Counted from the stretch's first letter, positions 19,106 to 28,098 are shown. The stretch: 43,267 bases of DNA from Okeania sp. SIO2B3 (GCF_010672525.1 NZ_JAAHGH010000061.1:1-43267); one strand, 5' to 3'. Notes: generated by a model not told the origin, from the sequence alone. Numbers and translations are program-made.

Positions 19106-19231
19106 CAAATATTTTAACTATTTTTTTTCTGCAACTTTTTTGTAAGCATTCAGCCGTCAGCGCTTCCCTGCGGGATGCTACGCAAACAGCGTTCAGCTAT
19201 TGCTTTTAGTTTTAGATAAAAGCTTTAGTAA

Positions 19232-19453
19232 TAGGACTTACGCAGATACGCTATATAGCAATGAGCGCTGGTGTATTTACAAATTGCAGGAGAGGCCAAA
19301 TAGCTAAAAGTCTTATATTATCAGTAATTTATTCCCCCTTCCGGAGCTGTTGCTTTCCGGAGCTGTTGCCTGCGCACAGCGCTATATATACTGCTCAAAA
19401 CTATTGTCCAATAGTTACTGGACCCTATAAATAGTGCCTTTGCGTAAGTCCTG
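19232..19453 (+). mobile_element. 91-bp MITE, copy B, split by a 122-bp insert
   Basis: Ends TAGGACTTACGCA and TGCGTAAGTCCTG, flanked by AGTAA (19227-19231 and 19454-19458). It is 222 bp rather than 91 bp. The extra 131 bp equals a 122-bp insert (19258-19379) plus a direct duplication of CGCTATATA (19249-19257 and 19380-19388). The central palindrome (AACTATTGTCCAATAGTT, 19399-19416) is intact. Confidence 0.85.
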
Positions 19454-19582
19454 AGTAATTGAAGCAGAATTTATACTTACTACCAAAGTCGGCTAAAACA
19501 GTCTATATTCATTTAAAACCCCTAATGAGAGCTGAGGGGCTGACAGCTAATAGCTGTTTGCGCAGCATTCCGTAGGAAATGC
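19454..19582. other. Intergenic with a short dispersed repeat
   Basis: Bases 19556-19578 hold the reverse complement of TCCTACGGAATGCTGCGCAA, the same short repeat that interrupts the TnpB gene at 40533 and recurs with small changes at 23475. No gene. Confidence 0.5.
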
Positions 19583-20233
19583 TTACATTTTTTTGGTTTC
19601 GGAAGTAAGAGAATTGTTGCCAAATAGTTGAGGAAGAATTAACCCAGAATTAGCTTGATATTCTGCAAATTCGGGATAGCGAGATAGAGACTTATCTTTT
19701 TTCAGCATATTAGGGATAAATATTCCGGCAACAAATGCTCCTAAAATTAAATAAGGTAGCCAATGTTGGGCTAACATTGCAAAAGAAAGATAGATAAATA
19801 TTTCTCCTAAATAGTTAGTATTTCGGCAACGGGCAAAGAATCCTTCTGTAATTAATCCTGACTTATATTTGAGAGTATAATATTTTTGAGCATCGCTACT
19901 GTAATGGAGGAAAATGCCAAAAATATTCAGAGAAATGGCGACAGCTACTAAAGGCAATGGAGGTTCAGTTCCACTACTAATTAAAATATAGGGAGCTACC
20001 CAATATAAGCAGACTATTCCAAAAATTATAATACCTTGTACAAAAGGAACTTCTTGTTCCCATTGCTTATCTGGATAAATACGGTCTTTCAGTAACCATA
20101 AAATTCCATAAGTACCATGTAGGGATAAATATACCCACGTCACTAAAGAAAAATTTTGATAGGCTACCATCAGCGCCAATATAAATATAAAAGTTGTAGC
20201 TTTAGATAGATTAATTGAATGTTTTACTTTCAT
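19583..20233 (-). CDS. DUF1295/isoprenylcysteine-methyltransferase-like membrane protein
   Basis: A 216-residue protein with about five to six hydrophobic helices (near residues 12-30, 33-48, 65-85, 93-110, 140-155, 160-178). The soluble signature SDAQKYYTLKYKSGLITEGFFARCRNTNYLGEI is that of the DUF1295 and steroid-reductase/isoprenylcysteine methyltransferase group, in which an Arg-Asn-Pro/Thr-Asn-Tyr box binds cofactor. The substrate cannot be told. It is transcribed in the same direction as the kinase gene to its right, but 198 bases separate them and a small repeat element lies between, so no operon is implied. Confidence 0.8.
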   Translation of the reverse strand: MKVKHSINLSKATTFIFILALMVAYQNFSLVTWVYLSLHGTYGILWLLKDRIYPDKQWEQEVPFVQGIIIFGIVCLYWVAPYILISSGTEPPLPLVAVAISLNIFGIFLHYSSDAQKYYTLKYKSGLITEGFFARCRNTNYLGEIFIYLSFAMLAQHWLPYLILGAFVAGIFIPNMLKKDKSLSRYPEFAEYQANSGLILPQLFGNNSLTSETKKM

Positions 20234-20268
20234 AAGGAGGGCTAGTTATTAAAAAAAATTGCTTATAT

Positions 20269-20350
20269 TTAGGGTTTGCGTATGGAAAGTCTTTTTGCTG
20301 AGGTAGGAGACAACCCTTACCCATAAGACTACTGAAGCGCAAACCCTAAT
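20269..20350. mobile_element. 82-bp MITE-like element, TTAGGGTTTGCG ends
   Basis: TTAGGGTTTGCG (20269-20280) and CGCAAACCCTAA (20339-20350) are perfect 12-bp inverted ends. The interior resembles sequence following similar single ends at 17752, 23411 and 30558 (aggtaggagac and related). It lies between the DUF1295-like gene and the kinase gene. Confidence 0.65.
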
Positions 20351-20431
20351 TAATCAGCAAGCTCTATTTATATATAGAATATAGATACGATTAATTGAAA
20401 AGTCAAGTTATATTAGAGATAATTCATCTCT

Positions 20432-21832
20432 CTAACCAGCAATAAAAGCTGCAATAACAAACAGAAATAAAATCACTAAAATACCAATAATTACAACAGT
20501 TGAAATTAACAATAAAGAGATAATCGACCACATTCTCTGATGCTTTCTAAATTCAGCAACATTTTTCCATTGCCGACTTTTCCAAGCCCACTCATTTCCT
20601 TTAATACCTAAAATTATTCCTGTCAGCAACCATCCGATACCCAAGGTAACAAAACTTAAATCAATCCAGGCAATTAATCCTATCCAAACATGATTAGTTA
20701 AACACCAGAAACCAGGCAAAAAAAATGCCCCCCAATTCCAACCAATAATTTCTGCTGGCACCTCATTAGAACTATGAATAATATTTCCGACTTTTGGAAT
20801 AGAAGCTATTGCTGTTTTTGTCTCTATTTCTTGATTCTTTGACTCAGTTTTACTGATTTGAGTTGGTGCAATAATTTCCGGTTCTGGAGGTTGTAGCTGT
20901 GCTAATATTTCCTCTGCGGACTGGAAGCGATCGCCAGGAATAAAAGCCAACATTCTATTTAAAATACCATCAAATTTCGGACTTAATTTTAGTTCTTTAC
21001 TCCATTGCCACTGCATTGTTTTTGTATTAATTAACTCTGAGGGAAGTTTGCCAGTCATTAATACTAAACAAGTCACTCCTAAAGCATACAAATCACTATG
21101 TGGAGCAACAATTCCTAACCGTATTTGTTCGTCAGGTGCATAACCAAATTTACCTAGCTTAGTAGCAGCAGGAACAACATTTTTAGAACTATCAGCTTCG
21201 TGAGAAACTTCGGCAGCAATTTGTTTTACTCCACCCAAATCAATTAAAATTGGTAACCCATCTTCTGCCCGACAAATAATATTATCAGGAGCAATATCTC
21301 GGTGAATAATTCCTCGACTATGTAGATAATTTAAAACTGGTAAAATTTGACGAAGAAAGTCAATTATTTCTATTTCGCTAAAAAATTTACCTTGTCGCCG
21401 ACGTTGACTAAGCAGAGATTCATAAGTTTGCCCTTCAATAAAATCTTGCACCAAAAACAAACATTTATTTTCCTGAATAAATTCCCAAAAACGCGGAATT
21501 TGAGGATGATTAATTTGATGTAATATCATTGCTTCTCGGTGAAAAAGTTCCTCCGCTTTTTGCACAAACTCAGTGCCTTGGTTTCCTGGTGTTAATTGTT
21601 TTAAAACTACTGCTTGCTTGAATCTACCTGTATCTTCTGCTAAGTAAGTTTTGCCGAATCCACCTTGACCTATTTGGCGAATAATTATGTAGCGATTTCT
21701 TAATTTACTTCCTGGTTTTAATTCCGTAGATGTTGTTTGATAGGGTTTTATTTCCTCTAGATAAGCACCACAATTAGAGCAAAAACGGGAGGTAATAGTA
21801 TTGTTATGTCCACAGTTTGTACAAATAGTCAT
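20432..21832 (-). CDS. Zinc-ribbon Ser/Thr protein kinase with membrane tail
   Basis: I place the start at ATG 21832 (MTICTNCGHNN), not at the first possible codon 29 residues upstream, because the zinc ribbon (two CxxC pairs) normally begins the protein. This gives 466 residues. The kinase domain has IGQGGFGKTY, the ATP-binding Lys in VVLKQL, HRDIAPDN with the catalytic Asp, and DLGG in place of DFG. A proline-rich linker leads to a C-terminal region with three to four hydrophobic helices (from GWNWGAFFLPGFW on), similar to small DUF2628-like membrane modules. It is probably anchored in the membrane with the kinase in the cytosol. Substrate unknown. Confidence 0.9.
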   Translation of the reverse strand: MTICTNCGHNNTITSRFCSNCGAYLEEIKPYQTTSTELKPGSKLRNRYIIIRQIGQGGFGKTYLAEDTGRFKQAVVLKQLTPGNQGTEFVQKAEELFHREAMILHQINHPQIPRFWEFIQENKCLFLVQDFIEGQTYESLLSQRRRQGKFFSEIEIIDFLRQILPVLNYLHSRGIIHRDIAPDNIICRAEDGLPILIDLGGVKQIAAEVSHEADSSKNVVPAATKLGKFGYAPDEQIRLGIVAPHSDLYALGVTCLVLMTGKLPSELINTKTMQWQWSKELKLSPKFDGILNRMLAFIPGDRFQSAEEILAQLQPPEPEIIAPTQISKTESKNQEIETKTAIASIPKVGNIIHSSNEVPAEIIGWNWGAFFLPGFWCLTNHVWIGLIAWIDLSFVTLGIGWLLTGIILGIKGNEWAWKSRQWKNVAEFRKHQRMWSIISLLLISTVVIIGILVILFLFVIAAFIAG

Positions 21833-21930
21833 ATTTATTAATTCAAAGAAATAAGGAAGAAGGGTAACTAATAATCCCAATATTAACTTTCTGCTTGGCC
21901 AACATCTGAATACAAGCATAGTTTATGAGA

Positions 21931-22193
21931 TATTGACATCCCTTGGTATGGCAATGGGTAATTACCAACATTATAGCTTTGCCTATGGGTTTATCTATTT
22001 TAGGGGTCGTTACTTTTGCTGCATTTGTTATTATTTTTGAAGTGCCTTTACAAGAAAATGATTGGCCTCCATACCCATGACCATTAGGTGATTTCTTGAA
22101 AATTTTGATAACTTGAGTAATTTTAACTGCTTTACAATGGTTTTTGCTACGACAAAAAATTACTTATGCTCCGTGGTGGGCAGCATTCAACAA
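21931..22193 (+). pseudogene. Membrane-protein remnant with two TGA codons
   Basis: One plus-strand frame reads ITNIIALPMGLSILGVV, then FEVPLQENDWPPYP, stop, PLGDFLKILIT, stop, VILTALQWFLLRQKITYAPWW. The sequence is plainly protein-like with two or three hydrophobic helices, but both stops are TGA at places where Trp fits (YPWP, ITWV). No start or ribosome site is visible. Most likely a decayed fragment of a membrane protein whose family I do not recognise. Confidence 0.6.
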
Positions 22194-22400
22194 TTAATAA
22201 TTAATAATTACCTCGATAGTGAAAATGGATAGAATTGACTAATGATGAAAATTTTTTCTTCTCTTGGTCGATTGGATATGCCTCCGACACTTCGCCATTC
22301 CCCGACCGCTTTTTTCTCCTTTAAAGGAGAGGGTTTCAACTTTAATTGTTTGGTAAATAGTACAGTTTAGTTAATAGCATTATTTCTGTTTTTGCGGAGT
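22194..22400. repeat. Dispersed AT-rich repeat block
   Basis: It starts caattaataattaataatt, then tgaaaattttttctt, a short GC-rich hairpin-like part (ctcctttaaaggag), and ends near ttggtaaat. A block with the same order of parts is at 23761-23960, and a decayed one is at 3060-3222. Confidence 0.5.
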
Positions 22401-22449
22401 AAATTTAATTATCCAGATTTTGTATTAAACCTTAATTATTCGGTAAATA

Positions 22450-22644
22450 TTAAGCTAAATTCCGCCACCTATTACTTTCAATACTAGGGGAAGTTGGATT
22501 CTCCTTATTTTTGTTCATTAAATCTTCTAAATCTGGAGGAAGAAATCCCCCGACCACACTTTCTAGTTCATGTTCTTGTAATACCACTAAGCCATTCTCT
22601 ACTTGATTGATTTTTTGATTCTTCTTGGCTTTAATTTTCTTCAT
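22450..22644 (-). CDS. Orphan double-glycine leader peptide (RiPP/bacteriocin-like)
   Basis: A 64-residue peptide. Residues 1-33 form a Lys-rich leader ending in HELESVVGG, which fits the classic leader motif (ExxE/L..V.GG) cut by C39 peptidase-transporters. The predicted product is about 31 residues (FLPPDLEDLMNK onward), with one Trp, no Cys, and Ser/Thr only in the middle. No modifying enzyme, C39 transporter or immunity gene lies anywhere in the window, so it depends on genes elsewhere or is a relic. Only a weak ribosome site (AAAGAG) is present. Function is inferred from the leader alone. Confidence 0.5.
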   Translation of the reverse strand: MKKIKAKKNQKINQVENGLVVLQEHELESVVGGFLPPDLEDLMNKNKENPTSPSIESNRWRNLA

Positions 22645-22881
22645 ATTTAATATTTGTCTCTTTAATATTGAGGAATTTAGACTCAGTAGAGAAGCTAGGG
22701 GGGTCGTACCAAATTAGATTATCAAAGATACTTTATGAGTATGCCAGATTCTACCTTTTCCCCATCTCCCCTAAACCTTCTCTCCCCAGAAGTTAGTATT
22801 TAGTATAATCTAGGGATGTTCTATAAAATATCCCTACTCACTCCTAATACTTAATACTTGATTTAAGCTTTTACTTAACAA

Positions 22882-23046
22882 TCAATTGAAATTATTTGTT
22901 TCATTACTTTTGCTTAGTGCTTGTTCTAAAATTTGTGACCGGATAAAAGTACGTTGTTGATACAGTGCATAGAGTAATAATTATTGCTGTTTAATCTGCT
23001 CTTGTGTTTTTTGATAAAGTATCTTCCAATCATGTTCTGCTGACAT
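22882..23046 (-). pseudogene. Small protein gene with one in-frame stop
   Basis: ATG 23046 follows a strong AAAGGAG ribosome site at eight bases' distance. The frame encodes MSAEHDWKILYQKTQEQIK and stops at TAA (22981). It then continues open, without a frame change, as LLLYALYQQRTFIRSQILEQ to a second stop at 22882. The whole would be a 54-residue helical protein. The 21-residue product may still be made. Family not recognised. Confidence 0.45.
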
Positions 23047-23112
23047 AACAAAGACTCCTTTAGATATCCAGGATGAAGTTGAATTTAAAGCTCGATTTTA
23101 ACAGTATTGTTA

Positions 23113-23319
23113 TTAAGTATTCTTAAATAATTTAGTTCTAAAATAACTGTTATCAATAGTTATATGTACTAAATTTATGGGGGTTTTGATACTGACTAAA
23201 TAGCCATTCATTCTCTGCGATAAATTGACTACATAGTACCTAATAAATGGGTATTTCAAGCAAATCAAAATAGGGTAAATCTGCATAGTCCATAGGATAA
23301 TTGATGATATTAAATTCAT
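23113..23319 (-). CDS. Short ORF with strong ribosome site, possibly broken
   Basis: ATG 23319 lies five bases after GGAGG. The 68-residue product (MNLISSIILWTMQIYPILI) is not recognised. A second frame starting at the same place reads NIINYPMDYADLPYFDLLEI, passes one TAG, then continues VLCSQFIAENEWLFSQYQN. That frame has more ordinary protein composition, so this may be a frameshifted small gene. Kept at low confidence. Confidence 0.3.
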   Translation of the reverse strand: MNLISSIILWTMQIYPILICLKYPFIRYYVVNLSQRMNGYLVSIKTPINLVHITIDNSYFRTKLFKNT

Positions 23320-23331
23320 TATAACCTCCAT

Positions 23332-24197
23332 ATATTTTCTGAAGTTGTAATGTTAAATAAGCGTTGTAATCTTTAACAGTAAAATCAGTATAAATGAGGT
23401 ATCTATCAACTAATTAGGGTTTGCTGAAAAACATGAGTGGTAAGAGTAGGAATCAGGAGCAAGAATCCATAAATTCCTACGGAATGCTCCGCAAACAGAA
23501 GAGATGGGAATTATAGACAAGGTAGAAGGAATAACTTGAGAAATCCGCATATAAAAATCTCCTAAGTCCTGATATGAAAATTTTTAGAAGTAATATTTTT
23601 GGTACACAGTTTTACTCAGCTATGAGCTGTAAATCTTCATAACAAAATATTAATTAAAGTTTTTGATTATTGCCAAGGTAGGTATAGCCGTTCAAAAGGT
23701 GGGGAAATCTACACTCACTTGCCGTGTTTATATGTTGCTCTAGCAAAAGGGGTGGGGATTCAACAATTAATAATTAATCATTAATAATTAACAATTACTT
23801 CTCCTTGAAAAGAAGAGGATTAACTCATAATGAAAATTTTTTCTTATCTTAGTCGATGGTCGGCCAGCGAGGAGACATCGCCATCCCACCCTTAGGGAAG
23901 CTCCGAAGATCGACCGCTTGCTTCTAGAGGCTTTAAACCTTAATTATTTGGTAAGGGAGTAGGGGAGTAGGAGAGATTGAAGGCTTGAAGTAATTATAGA
24001 ATTATAAAGATATATTATATAACCGGATTCTATATAAAAAGGCTTTTTCCTACAAAATTATGCACAAATATATGGGTAGCAAACTGTTAACTGAAATGAC
24101 TACTTCTTCAAGGGTATTTTTGATGTGACATTATTCTGTAGAGACATTCCAGAGAACACCTCTACTAAAGCCTAAAATTAATACTTAATTTAAGCTT
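23332..24197. other. Long intergenic stretch of repeats
   Basis: No gene is seen. Bases 23411-23450 match the TAGGGTTTGCTGAAAA repeat end. Bases 23474-23496 hold the short repeat CCTACGGAATGCTCCGCAAAC. Bases 23761-23960 are the second copy of the AT-rich block at 22194. Bases 24176-24205 (aatacttaatttaagcttctacttaacac) resemble 22850-22880. Confidence 0.5.
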
Positions 24198-26540
24198 CTA
24201 CTTAACACTTATAATCATTTTTTTTCCCATAATTTTCCATAACTCTGCTTGTACCTTTTCAACTACTTCTTGCCACTCCCTTGACTGAGAATGACGGAAT
24301 AATTTCATTGTTGGATACCAAGGAGTTTTTTCTCCTTCTTGTAACCAACGCCAGTCGGAATTAAAACATAACAAAGTCCATACATTTTTACCTAATGCTC
24401 CTGCTAAATGTGCCACTGAAGTATCAACACTTATTACTAAATCTAGTTGATTGATTACTGCTGCTGTATCAGCATAATTATTTAACTGAGAACTCATATC
24501 TTCTATCTGAATATTGCTGGAAAGTTGAGTTAGTTCTTTGGTAGCTTCTCCTTTTTGCAGACTGTAAAATTTGACTCCTGGTACTTGCAAAATAGGTAAA
24601 AAATTAGTTAGTTTGCAAGAACGATTATGGTCATTTTTATGAGTAGGACTACCTGCCCAAACAATACCTACTTTGTATTCAGTATCTGAGATATTTATAT
24701 GGTTACTTTTTGTGGATTGGAGATAGGGAATATTGGCAGGAATTGTTTCTAAAGTTGTGCCGAAAATATAGGGTAAACTCATTAAGGGTACATAGATATC
24801 AAATTCTGATAATTGTAGTTCTCCGGGTGGCATTAATTTATCAATTCCTGGGATATTTTTAAATAGAGGAATTAACTCTGGCGGACATACTAATATAATT
24901 CTTTGACAACGTTTCGCTGCTAGAGGAATATAACGGATAAATTGAATAGCATCTCCTGCTCCTTGTTCGGTATGAATTAACAAAATTTTATCCATAATAT
25001 CTTCCCCTTTCCATCGGGGATGAGGGCATTGAAAAGGAGTAAATTCTGCGGTTTGCCACCGCCATTCACATTCTGCAAATCCCCGTTTTAAGTCTCCATT
25101 TTTCAACAATGTCATGCCTAAATTAAAATGTGCTTTGGCAAAATTACCGTTGAGATTAATTGCCTTTTCATAATGTTTAATTGCTGCTTCTAATGCACCT
25201 TTTTGACTATAAGCATAAGCAAGACTGTTATGAGCATCTGCATTATCTGACTCTGTTTTAATTACCTGTTGTAAAACATTAATTGCTGCTTCGTACTGTT
25301 GATTATCTCCTAAAGCTACACCCAAATTATATTTAGCTCTTGTTAAGTCTGGTTGTAACTTCAAACATTCTTGATACTCAGCGATCGCTTCTAATAATTT
25401 ACCTTCTTGATATAGCTGATTTCCTTTTACTAAATGAGTCTCTGCCATAGCTATTTCTGAAGTTGGTTTGACTGTTTCTGCTAAGGCTTCATCTGGTAAA
25501 ACATAGGAACTAGCTAATAAATTTTCATCCCATTCAATAATTTCCGGGAAACGAATATTCGGCAAAACTGCCACAGAAAATATTTCCTGAACTCCAGCTT
25601 CAAACCTTAAAAAGGCGACAGTTTCTCCAGTAAAAATATTTACTACCCAAACCCCACAAATTCTTTCTTGAAGTTGAGTAATTGGCATCCCACTAAAAAC
25701 AGCAGTTTCTCGAACTTGAGACAAACCAATAAATGCTAAATTTCCCCAAAAATCTATACCGCGAGTAAATCCTGGTAATTTAGCAATTGTTTCTAATTTT
25801 CTCTGGTTTAAATCGACTTTTGCCAAGCTACCATTGCCCGATTCTAATAACCATAATTGTTCTTGATACCATCTCGGAGAATGGGGCATAGATAAACCCC
25901 GCATCAATATTTCATTTGTTTCTATATCCATTAATATGCCACCATTGGCTTTATTTTTTCTCCACCCTGCTGAAGTATCAGTTTCTCCTAAAGCTGTAGC
26001 ATATTTTGGTCGTTCATTTTTTAAACATAATCCATTCAAATGACAGCGGTCTGTTAAATCATATCCAGTAATAAAAGGAGGTCGCCATCTGGGCACGAAA
26101 CTATTAGGATGACCGAGAGTACAAAGGCAAGAAAAACGAGTATTAATAAACCATAATTCATCTTTTGCCCAAGCCATTTCGTGAATATCAATATCTCCAG
26201 TTATATGAATATTTCTGGGTAAATAACAAGCGTCATGTTTACCAGCAGGTTCTAATTTTTCTGCCACTGCTGGAACATTGCGAAAATCCCAAATTTGATA
26301 AGCAGTTCCCAGGGCAATTTTTTCGTGAGTTGCTGCTAATCCCATGGGTTTATTAAAGGTGCGAAAATGAGTATTAATTACTCCATTATCGGCACGCAAT
26401 ACGATTAATTTACCTGCTTGATAAGTGGAAACGACTAAAGAGATTCCTAATTGGTCTAAAATTTGGGGGAAGTTGTTTGTATGTACGCTTCTTAATAAAT
26501 AATTTTCGGTATTAACAGGGGTATTAGCTTGATTATTCAT
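24198..26540 (-). CDS. TIGR03032-TPR-glycosyltransferase-like fusion protein
   Basis: I choose ATG 26540 (MNNQANTPVNTEN) over the codon 17 residues upstream, because a duplicated copy of this 5' end also begins at the same Met. That gives 780 residues. Residues about 10-350 match the TIGR03032 (DUF4915) group: LGISLVVSTYQAGKLIVLR, then HEMAWAKDELWFINTRFSCL. Tetratricopeptide repeats fill about 370-490. The C-terminal 270 residues (HTEQGAGDAIQFIRYIPLAA, then VDTSVAHLAGALGKNVW) resemble the nucleotide-sugar half of GT9/heptosyltransferase-like proteins found after TPRs. The likely role is glycosyl transfer in surface polysaccharide or protein modification. No partner genes adjoin. Confidence 0.85.
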   Translation of the reverse strand: MNNQANTPVNTENYLLRSVHTNNFPQILDQLGISLVVSTYQAGKLIVLRADNGVINTHFRTFNKPMGLAATHEKIALGTAYQIWDFRNVPAVAEKLEPAGKHDACYLPRNIHITGDIDIHEMAWAKDELWFINTRFSCLCTLGHPNSFVPRWRPPFITGYDLTDRCHLNGLCLKNERPKYATALGETDTSAGWRKNKANGGILMDIETNEILMRGLSMPHSPRWYQEQLWLLESGNGSLAKVDLNQRKLETIAKLPGFTRGIDFWGNLAFIGLSQVRETAVFSGMPITQLQERICGVWVVNIFTGETVAFLRFEAGVQEIFSVAVLPNIRFPEIIEWDENLLASSYVLPDEALAETVKPTSEIAMAETHLVKGNQLYQEGKLLEAIAEYQECLKLQPDLTRAKYNLGVALGDNQQYEAAINVLQQVIKTESDNADAHNSLAYAYSQKGALEAAIKHYEKAINLNGNFAKAHFNLGMTLLKNGDLKRGFAECEWRWQTAEFTPFQCPHPRWKGEDIMDKILLIHTEQGAGDAIQFIRYIPLAAKRCQRIILVCPPELIPLFKNIPGIDKLMPPGELQLSEFDIYVPLMSLPYIFGTTLETIPANIPYLQSTKSNHINISDTEYKVGIVWAGSPTHKNDHNRSCKLTNFLPILQVPGVKFYSLQKGEATKELTQLSSNIQIEDMSSQLNNYADTAAVINQLDLVISVDTSVAHLAGALGKNVWTLLCFNSDWRWLQEGEKTPWYPTMKLFRHSQSREWQEVVEKVQAELWKIMGKKMIISVK

Positions 26541-27164
26541 TGTCAGGTTATCCAATATTAGGGTCAAAATAGGTATAAATTTATTAAACAATGAATTGAG
26601 CTAAAAATCCGGATTTTTAGGAGTCAGGAGTTAGGTCTAGTAGTGGATTGTTTCAACTAAAATAGTGCATTAGGTAGGGACGTTGCATGCAACGAACGTC
26701 CGTAGGGGAGAAAGATTGTTGTTGGGTTGAGGAACGAAACCCAACCTACATCTATTGCAACTTCTTAATAAAGAATTTTCGGTATTAACCGGGGTATTAG
26801 CTTGATTATTCATGGTCTTTTCAGTTATCAGTTATCGTTTGTCAGTACCTCCAGTTTCAGTCAGAGGGTTGAAATCTGAAATTTCTTTTTTTTTATCCCC
26901 TTGAAAGAGATAGGAAACCTGATTTTTTGGTCTAAGAAAGTAGGTATAAATCTATTAAACAATAAAAATAACCCTGAATCCGGAGTTTTACTAAACTCCA
27001 GATGAACACCTCTAGGCATGAAATTTGGTTATTTTTAATTTCTAGAACATTTAACACGATTGTTTCAGGTTGATTAATGTCACTTTTTTTGCCCTGATAA
27101 GCGCTCTTTGTCACCGTAACCTACTTTAGAAAGCAAACCTGCAAAAATTATCAATGATTTTGAT
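26541..27164. other. Intergenic with duplicated gene start and three hairpin repeats
   Basis: Bases 26761-26813 are a second copy of the first 17-18 codons of the downstream TIGR03032 gene (MNNQANTPVNTENSLLRS). Bases 26939-26962 repeat its upstream sequence (taggtataaatctattaaacaat, compare 26570-26592). Between lie an end of the TAGTGGATTGTTTCA element (26640-26672), the palindrome CGTTGCATGCAACG in a GGACG...CGTCC frame (about 26678-26701), and the hairpin GTTGGGTT...AACCCAAC (26721-26745). Confidence 0.7.
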
Positions 27165-27998
27165 ATGAAAAGACTTACCTTTGCCAGAATTATAGTATTA
27201 GGTTTAGCAATTGTAGTATTAGGTTTAGCAACTGCAGTTCCGCCTGCTAATGCAGTTTCTCTATTTAGCGTAGAGACGCAATCCAATAGCTTAGTTCTGA
27301 TTGATTCAGAAACAGGGAAAGTTAATACTATTGGTACCCTAGGATTTGATGCAGTTGATACAGATTTAGCATCTTTTGGCGATCGACTGTTTATTCTCAA
27401 CAGTATTTACCGAAACAGAGTAGATATTTATGAAGTTAATCCAACAACTGGTGCAACTCTATCTTCTGCTCAAGTAGCTTATGAAAATAAGCCTGTTTTA
27501 CACGCAGAAGGATTAACAAATCTTGGAAGAAAATTAATAATTGGCTTCTCAGCTAACGGTGGCGATCCTGGCTCTGAAAGCATAGGAGAATTATCACTAA
27601 TAGGCGCGATTACTAATGCTATGCCAACTGACACAGATTTTGATGGTCTTGGAGGAGATGGAATTGCCCAGATTTTTTCAGTAGATGGTCTAGGAGGATC
27701 AGGCCCAACTAATTTGTTTAATGTTAATTATACTAATGGCTCTCTCAGCCCAATCGCTAATCTCCCAATAGCTAGCAATGATATAGTCTCCGACGGAAAA
27801 AATCTTTTTCTACTCGATATTAATTCTGGGAAGTCAGAACTTAGACTTATTAAGACTTCTATTACTGGTGAAATTAAAAGTAATGTCCCTATCGAAGTAG
27901 GGCAACAATACCTTGGATTAGCTATAAAACCCGATCGTGGACTGTTGGGTATCATTGTTGAGTTTTTGTCTTGGCTGTTACAGGCGTTAAAATTTTGA
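27165..27998 (+). CDS. Exported beta-propeller-like protein
   Basis: A 277-residue protein. Residues 1-30 are a signal peptide: Lys/Arg start, hydrophobic core, and AVPPANA before a likely cleavage at about Ala30. The mature part has several strand-rich repeats with DSETGKVNTIGTLG, NPTTGATLSSAQVA and similar turns, as in NHL/WD-like propellers (DUF4394-like pattern). It also has a Gly/Asp-rich loop (DTDFDGLGGDG) that could bind calcium. A short hydrophobic helix ends the protein. The signal-peptide DNA contains a tandem copy of TAGTATTAGGTTTAGCAA (27192 and 27213), making VLGLAIVVLGLAT. A terminator follows at 28063. No catalytic role is visible. Confidence 0.75.
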   Translation: MKRLTFARIIVLGLAIVVLGLATAVPPANAVSLFSVETQSNSLVLIDSETGKVNTIGTLGFDAVDTDLASFGDRLFILNSIYRNRVDIYEVNPTTGATLSSAQVAYENKPVLHAEGLTNLGRKLIIGFSANGGDPGSESIGELSLIGAITNAMPTDTDFDGLGGDGIAQIFSVDGLGGSGPTNLFNVNYTNGSLSPIANLPIASNDIVSDGKNLFLLDINSGKSELRLIKTSITGEIKSNVPIEVGQQYLGLAIKPDRGLLGIIVEFLSWLLQALKF

Positions 27999-28062
27999 AA
28001 ATTTACTTTAGGCTGCTAGTGGGATAGGTTATTGTATAATTTTCTTGAATATTGTACCGTCA

Positions 28063-28098
28063 GTAGAGGCGAACGTTTGCTCGCCTCTACAATTTTAT
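28063..28098 (+). terminator. Hairpin terminator after the exported protein
   Basis: GTAGAGGCGA (28063-28072) pairs perfectly with TCGCCTCTAC (28081-28090) around an eight-base loop and is followed by AATTTTAT. The stem also resembles GTAGGGGCGA-type dispersed hairpins of cyanobacteria, so it may be a repeat that serves as terminator. Confidence 0.55.
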
